The position numbers and the translations under genes were made by a program. A stretch of DNA of 7,856 bases from Clostridiales bacterium UBA1774 (GTDB taxonomy: Bacteria > Bacillota > Clostridia > Oscillospirales > Oscillospiraceae), in assembly GCA_002314635.1 (NCBI GenBank), contig DCGQ01000021.1:41424-49279 (forward strand), given 5' to 3'. How positions within the stretch are numbered: position 1 is the stretch's first letter; each line of letters starts with the position of its first letter. The notes under the pieces were generated by a model. The model was not told the DNA's origin. It searched no databases and saw only the letters and a program-made list of their open reading frames with translations. Positions 5,982-7,856 of the stretch are shown here, in pieces.

Positions 5982-6014
5982 AAGGAGGCCGTCCCGGCGC
6001 GGGACAGCCTCCTT
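5982..6014. terminator. Bidirectional intrinsic terminator
   Basis: AAGGAGGC-C-GTCCC (5982-5995) pairs with GGGAC-A-GCCTCCTT (6001-6014) with one C-A mismatch and a GGCGC loop. On the plus strand a T-rich tail (TTATTTGT) follows. On the minus strand CCTTTT follows. It sits between the stops of two convergent genes (5980 and 6031) and can serve both. Confidence 0.85.
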
Positions 6015-6030
6015 ATTTGTCATTCCATTT

Positions 6031-6690
6031 TCAGCCCCACTGAATCGTATAGCCGGGGAACAGGCTCTCGAAGATGCCGGTCACAGAGTCGGCAAAGACG
6101 AAGCGCACCAGCAGCGCGCCCACGATCAGCACGATCAGCGCAAGGATAAACAGGATCAGATAGCCCCGGGCCAGATTGCGCCGGGCGATCTTGCGGCAGA
6201 CGCCGCAGCTCCACAGGATCATCAGCACAAAACCCACCACCGGAATGCTGAGCAGCACCAGCGCCAGCGCCACTCCCGCGCTGGACATGGGGGCATAACG
6301 GCTCTTTTTTCCCGGCTTGTCCGGATCGGCCGTTCTGGCAGGCTGGGACATGGGCGGATAGACGGGTATGTCCGCGTACCCGGCCTGAGGGGGCGCATAG
6401 AACGGCTGGGCGGGGGTAAACACCGGCTGAGCAGGTTCCGCCTGCGGCTGAGTATCCGGAAAAACGGGCGCGGCAATCGGCGGCATTTCCATCTCCGCAG
6501 GTTCCGATGCTGCGATGGGTTCTGCTTCGGGGAAAGCGGGTGCTTCCGGAAAACCGGGCGTTTCCGGCACCGGCTCCGCAGCGGTCACGGCTGCGGCAGC
6601 GGCAGGCTCCTGATCCTGCCTTGCACCGCACTCGGTACAAAAACGGGCACCGTCCGGAAGGGACGCGCCGCAATTCTGACAAACGGCCAT
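6031..6690 (-). CDS. Zinc-ribbon protein with Pro/Ala-rich linker and two membrane segments
   Basis: A 219-residue protein. The N-terminal zinc ribbon has Cys4-x2-Cys7 and Cys18-x2-Cys21 (QNCGASLPDGARFCTECG), the type found at the start of many Firmicutes membrane proteins of unknown role. A low-complexity Pro/Ala/Glu linker follows (about 28-130), then TM1 (about 137-160), a short basic loop (RKIARRNLAR) with two more Cys (162, 165), TM2 (about 176-198) and a 21-residue tail. The zinc ribbon should be cytoplasmic, since there is no signal peptide, which would put the C-terminal tail on the same side. The ATG at 6690 is chosen over an open frame to 6774 because AGGA lies upstream and the zinc ribbon begins at once. 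It has its own promoter and shares a terminator with the convergent gene. Function unknown. Confidence 0.85.
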   Translation of the reverse strand: MAVCQNCGASLPDGARFCTECGARQDQEPAAAAAVTAAEPVPETPGFPEAPAFPEAEPIAASEPAEMEMPPIAAPVFPDTQPQAEPAQPVFTPAQPFYAPPQAGYADIPVYPPMSQPARTADPDKPGKKSRYAPMSSAGVALALVLLSIPVVGFVLMILWSCGVCRKIARRNLARGYLILFILALIVLIVGALLVRFVFADSVTGIFESLFPGYTIQWG

Positions 6691-6745
6691 GATACATTCC
6701 TGCCTTTGCTGTAATATGGGAAGCGAAAACTCCGCTTCTGCGGAT

Positions 6746-6774
6746 ATCATAACCCCGAATCCGTCATTTGTCAA
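6746..6774 (-). promoter_or_regulatory. Sigma-A-type promoter of the zinc-ribbon gene
   Basis: On the minus strand a perfect TTGACA (6769-6774), a 17-nt spacer and TATGAT (6746-6751). Transcription should start near 6739, giving a leader of about 50 nt. A small dyad TCCGC-TTCT-GCGGA (6731-6744) overlaps the predicted start point and could be an operator. Confidence 0.72.
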
Positions 6775-6921
6775 ATGAACGGACCGTGAACGATGGTTTT
6801 TCTCACCCGATACCGCTTCGGTTTCCGGTCTGTTTCGTTTCGGAATGATGAATTTCCTGTTTTGGTTTCATGTTGTTCCGCATAAAATGTGAAAAAGCGG
6901 GAAGGATATGTAAAAGCCGGA
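6775..6921. other. Central part of the divergent spacer
   Basis: The full gene-free stretch is 6691-7044 (354 bases). Apart from the two promoters and the leader listed separately, this middle part is comparatively AT-rich. I see no gene with an RBS, no RNA gene, no known riboswitch core and no clear repeat in it. It may hold regulator sites for the methyltransferase promoter. Confidence 0.4.
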
Positions 6922-6950
6922 TTGACAGAAAAGGGGATATCATGTAAAAT
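6922..6950 (+). promoter_or_regulatory. Strong sigma-A-type promoter of the methyltransferase gene
   Basis: A perfect TTGACA (6922-6927), a 17-nt spacer and TAAAAT (6945-6950). Transcription should start near 6957, leaving a leader of about 88 nt. The leader contains a hairpin, GGCCGG (6996-7001) with CCGGTC (7006-7011) and loop AGCA, which competes with CGGTG (6982-6986) pairing to CACCG (7004-7008). Confidence 0.75.
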
Positions 6951-7044
6951 AATTCGGCTTGGGGCATAAGCAGCCTCAGGACGGTGAACAAACAGGGCCG
7001 GAGCACCGGTCAAGACATAAGTAAGCGAAAGCGAGGAAACAACA

Positions 7045-7856
7045 ATGATTCCCAAACTCGATCCCAAAGAGCTGGAGTACAAGGAAATCCCCGGCTTCGG
7101 CGGCAGAACCATGAAGGTTCTCAACTACCCCCTGAACAAGCATGACCATGGCGTGGCCATGTTCTCCCGCAAGCCCTGGTGGCAGGGTACGCAGGCCACC
7201 GATGCTACCATCTTCACTCCCCGCATCATTCCCGACAACGTGGCTCGCGGCTTCGTGTTCGAAGGCGCTCCCTTCAACGCCGTGGAAGAAGGCGGCGGCA
7301 AGGATATGTTCGGTGTGGAATGGGAATACATCAAGACCGTCGGCGGCAGCATGGTCCGTCCCGGCCATCCCTTCCTGGAGGACATCTCCGAGTGGCGCGA
7401 GAAGGTTGTCTGGCCCGACATCGAATCCTGGGATTGGGCCGGTTCCGCCGCTCTGAACAACGACAAGTATCTGAAGAAGGAAAACTTCAACCAGATCTGG
7501 TTCCAGACCGGTTTCTATGAGAGACTGATCGCTCTGATGGAGTTCGAAGGCGCCATCATGGCTCTGGCCGATGAAGACAGCCAGGACGACGTGGCCGCTT
7601 TCTTCGACAAGCTGACCGATCTGTATATCCGCATCTTCGACAAGATCGTGGAGACCTATCCCAATGTGAACGCCGTGTTCTTCCATGATGACTGGGGTTC
7701 CCAGAAGGAGACCTTCTTCTCCCCCGCTCTGGCCGAGAAGATGATCGTGCCTTATATGCGTCGGCTCACCGACCATCTGCATTCCAAGGGCATCTTCTGC
7801 GAGCTGCACTCCTGCGGCAACAACCTGAAGCAGGTTCCCAACTACATCAAGGCCGG
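7045..7856 (+). CDS. URO-D superfamily protein, probable cobamide-dependent methyltransferase (3' end missing)
   Basis: The first 270 codons of a cytoplasmic protein whose end lies beyond the window. ATG 7045 follows GAGGAA with good spacing. The segment FHDDWGSQ (residues about 212-219) and then ELHSCGNN, with His255 and Cys257, match the URO-D superfamily in its corrinoid methyltransferase branch (MtaA/MtbA-type), where a His-x-Cys...Cys site binds the zinc that activates a thiol or related methyl acceptor. The third ligand would lie past the window. The conserved N-terminal RxPVWxMRQAGR motif of true uroporphyrinogen decarboxylase (HemE) is absent, so heme synthesis is unlikely. Relatives in anaerobes take part in O- or N-demethylation with corrinoid proteins. 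Codon use is strongly biased (Pro 14 CCC and 1 CCT, Phe always TTC), which with the strong promoter suggests high expression. Substrate unknown. Confidence 0.85.
   Translation, partial: MIPKLDPKELEYKEIPGFGGRTMKVLNYPLNKHDHGVAMFSRKPWWQGTQATDATIFTPRIIPDNVARGFVFEGAPFNAVEEGGGKDMFGVEWEYIKTVGGSMVRPGHPFLEDISEWREKVVWPDIESWDWAGSAALNNDKYLKKENFNQIWFQTGFYERLIALMEFEGAIMALADEDSQDDVAAFFDKLTDLYIRIFDKIVETYPNVNAVFFHDDWGSQKETFFSPALAEKMIVPYMRRLTDHLHSKGIFCELHSCGNNLKQVPNYIKA

Noticed and set aside
6957..7044. Cobalamin riboswitch before the corrinoid-type methyltransferase
   Set aside because: The leader is too short and lacks a B12-box-like conserved segment.
6976..7809. A 277-codon open frame on the minus strand opposite the methyltransferase
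   Set aside because: It is a shadow produced by the strong codon bias of the plus-strand gene. There is no RBS and the product is compositionally odd.

Overview
The window is moderately GC-rich and densely packed. It looks like a chromosomal segment of an anaerobic, probably spore-forming Clostridia species, such as a gut Oscillospiraceae/Ruminococcaceae-type bacterium. The reasons are the gene set (ECF vitamin transporter S component beside type III pantothenate kinase, a SpoIIQ-like LytM peptidase, a DUF1385 protein, a corrinoid-type methyltransferase of the URO-D superfamily), AGGAGG-type ribosome binding sites and sigma-A-type promoters. The taxonomic call is inference. I see no mobile element, CRISPR array, tRNA or rRNA.

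Layout. (1) Positions 1-2269, minus strand: an operon reading response regulator, then sensor histidine kinase (13-nt overlap), then the first 15 codons of a DUF1385-family gene that runs off the left edge. Its promoter is at 2337-2365. (2) Positions 2378-3956, plus strand: a divergent promoter, an ECF S component, an 18-bp imperfect palindrome, type III pantothenate kinase (coaX) and a strong intrinsic terminator. The S component and the kinase together suggest a pantothenate uptake and CoA synthesis unit. (3) Positions 3961-5980, plus strand: a 29-codon orphan micro-ORF, a membrane-anchored M23/LytM peptidase resembling SpoIIQ, and a cytoplasmic transglutaminase-like protein. The last two appear to overlap by ATGA, but a 13-bp hairpin and a promoter-like sequence lie just past the peptidase stop, so I place the transglutaminase start at 4955. 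(4) Positions 5982-6014: a bidirectional terminator between convergent genes. (5) Positions 6031-6690, minus strand: a zinc-ribbon protein with a Pro/Ala-rich linker and two membrane segments. (6) Positions 6691-7044: a 354-base divergent spacer with one good sigma-A-type promoter for each flank. (7) From 7045 to the right edge: the first 270 codons of a URO-D-superfamily, probably cobamide-dependent, methyltransferase with strongly biased codon use.

The clearest functional unit is S component plus CoaX (vitamin uptake followed by metabolic trapping by phosphorylation). The most open questions are the peptidase/transglutaminase pair with its possible sporulation-type promoter, the palindrome between the S component and coaX, and the micro-ORF behind the coaX terminator.
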